A stretch of DNA of 5,318 bases from contig WFMT01000162.1 in the NCBI GenBank assembly GCA_015488975.1, positions 1 through 5,318 on the forward strand, written 5' to 3'. Of the stretch, positions 5,187 to 5,318 are shown piece by piece. The number at the start of each line of letters is the position of its first letter. Within the stretch, counting starts at the first letter, position 1. Source of the stretch: Campylobacteraceae bacterium (lineage in GTDB: Bacteria > Campylobacterota > Campylobacteria > Campylobacterales > JALSKU01). The notes under the pieces were generated by a model. That model was not told where the DNA came from. It did no database searches and worked only from the letters and a program-made list of their open reading frames with translations. Both the position numbers and the translations under genes were made by a program.

Positions 5187-5318
5187 TCAGTTATTAGATT
5201 TTAATTTATACAAATTTATTTCATTTCCAAATCTAATTAAAACTTCATTTATATTGAATTGATTTAAAATCTTACCCGCAACTTCTTTCAAACAATCAAA
5301 CGAAACATAATTTATAAC
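5187..5318 (-). CDS. Unrecognised gene, C-terminal 43 codons (start outside window)
   Basis: The minus-strand frame is open from the right edge to TGA at 5187-5189, encoding a C-terminus with SFDCLKEVAGKILNQF followed by INEVLIRFGNEINLYKL and a polar end (KSNN). An amphipathic helix and a strand pair are likely. It is the intact version of the frameshifted tail at 4199-4301. Because only the end is visible, it could itself be a fragment. I do not recognise the family. It lies 31 bases upstream of the DUF4143-like remnant on the same strand. Confidence 0.55.
   Translation of the reverse strand, partial: VINYVSFDCLKEVAGKILNQFNINEVLIRFGNEINLYKLKSNN

Noticed and set aside
2090..5318. Integron-like cassette array, suggested by successive small genes on one strand with intergenic hairpins
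   Set aside because: The hairpins at 2646-2668 and 3583-3619 do not share sequence, lack paired attC core sites in the right layout, and no integrase is present.
1..5318. CRISPR array, tRNA or rRNA gene
   Set aside because: No regularly spaced direct repeats of suitable length and no recognisable tRNA or rRNA segments were seen on either strand.

Overview
The window holds the right-hand half of an IS21-family insertion sequence, followed by an AT-rich run of small accessory genes and gene fragments. The low GC content, AT-rich intergenic DNA and Lys/Ile/Asn-rich proteins suggest a Campylobacterota-like bacterium (Sulfurimonas, Sulfurovum, Arcobacter or Campylobacter type). That is an inference from general flavour; there is no rRNA or housekeeping gene to fix it.

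Region 1 (1 to about 1796, + strand): the C-terminal 293 codons of the IS21 transposase IstA, entering from the left edge, then the complete helper ATPase IstB. Two tandem GTGGAAG...GTGAAA units follow at the right end, which probably closes with a CA dinucleotide at 1795-1796. The element has landed inside a small minus-strand gene. That gene has lost its C-terminus and now reads about 29 codons into IS DNA before a stop.

Region 2 (about 1797-3620): all genes are on the minus strand: the truncated hypothetical gene, a 99-aa orphan protein, and a 267-aa protein with a complete-looking N-terminal GIY-YIG nuclease domain and an unrecognised C-terminal part. Between the last two lie a short hairpin and a sequence resembling a lone IS256-type terminal repeat. 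A 37-nt interrupted palindrome sits directly upstream of the GIY-YIG gene's best -10 box, where an operator would be expected.

Region 3 (about 3683-5318): a patchwork, again all minus strand. It contains a sigma-70 region-4-like helix-turn-helix tail without its front. That tail is joined out of frame to a small PUA/EVE-like protein gene. Next come a frameshifted gene tail, an intact 185-aa orphan protein, the C-terminal tail of an AAA ATPase of the DUF4143 type, and a partial gene at the right edge. The encoded C-terminus of this last gene is a paralogue of the frameshifted tail about 1 kb away.

No complete pathway is visible. The picture is an accessory or mobile-DNA dump site in which several genes survive only as 3' ends. 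The candidates for real activity are the IS21 element, the GIY-YIG protein with its palindromic upstream region, the 185-aa protein and the 99-aa protein. A defence or gene-conflict role for the GIY-YIG protein is possible, but the sequence does not demonstrate it.
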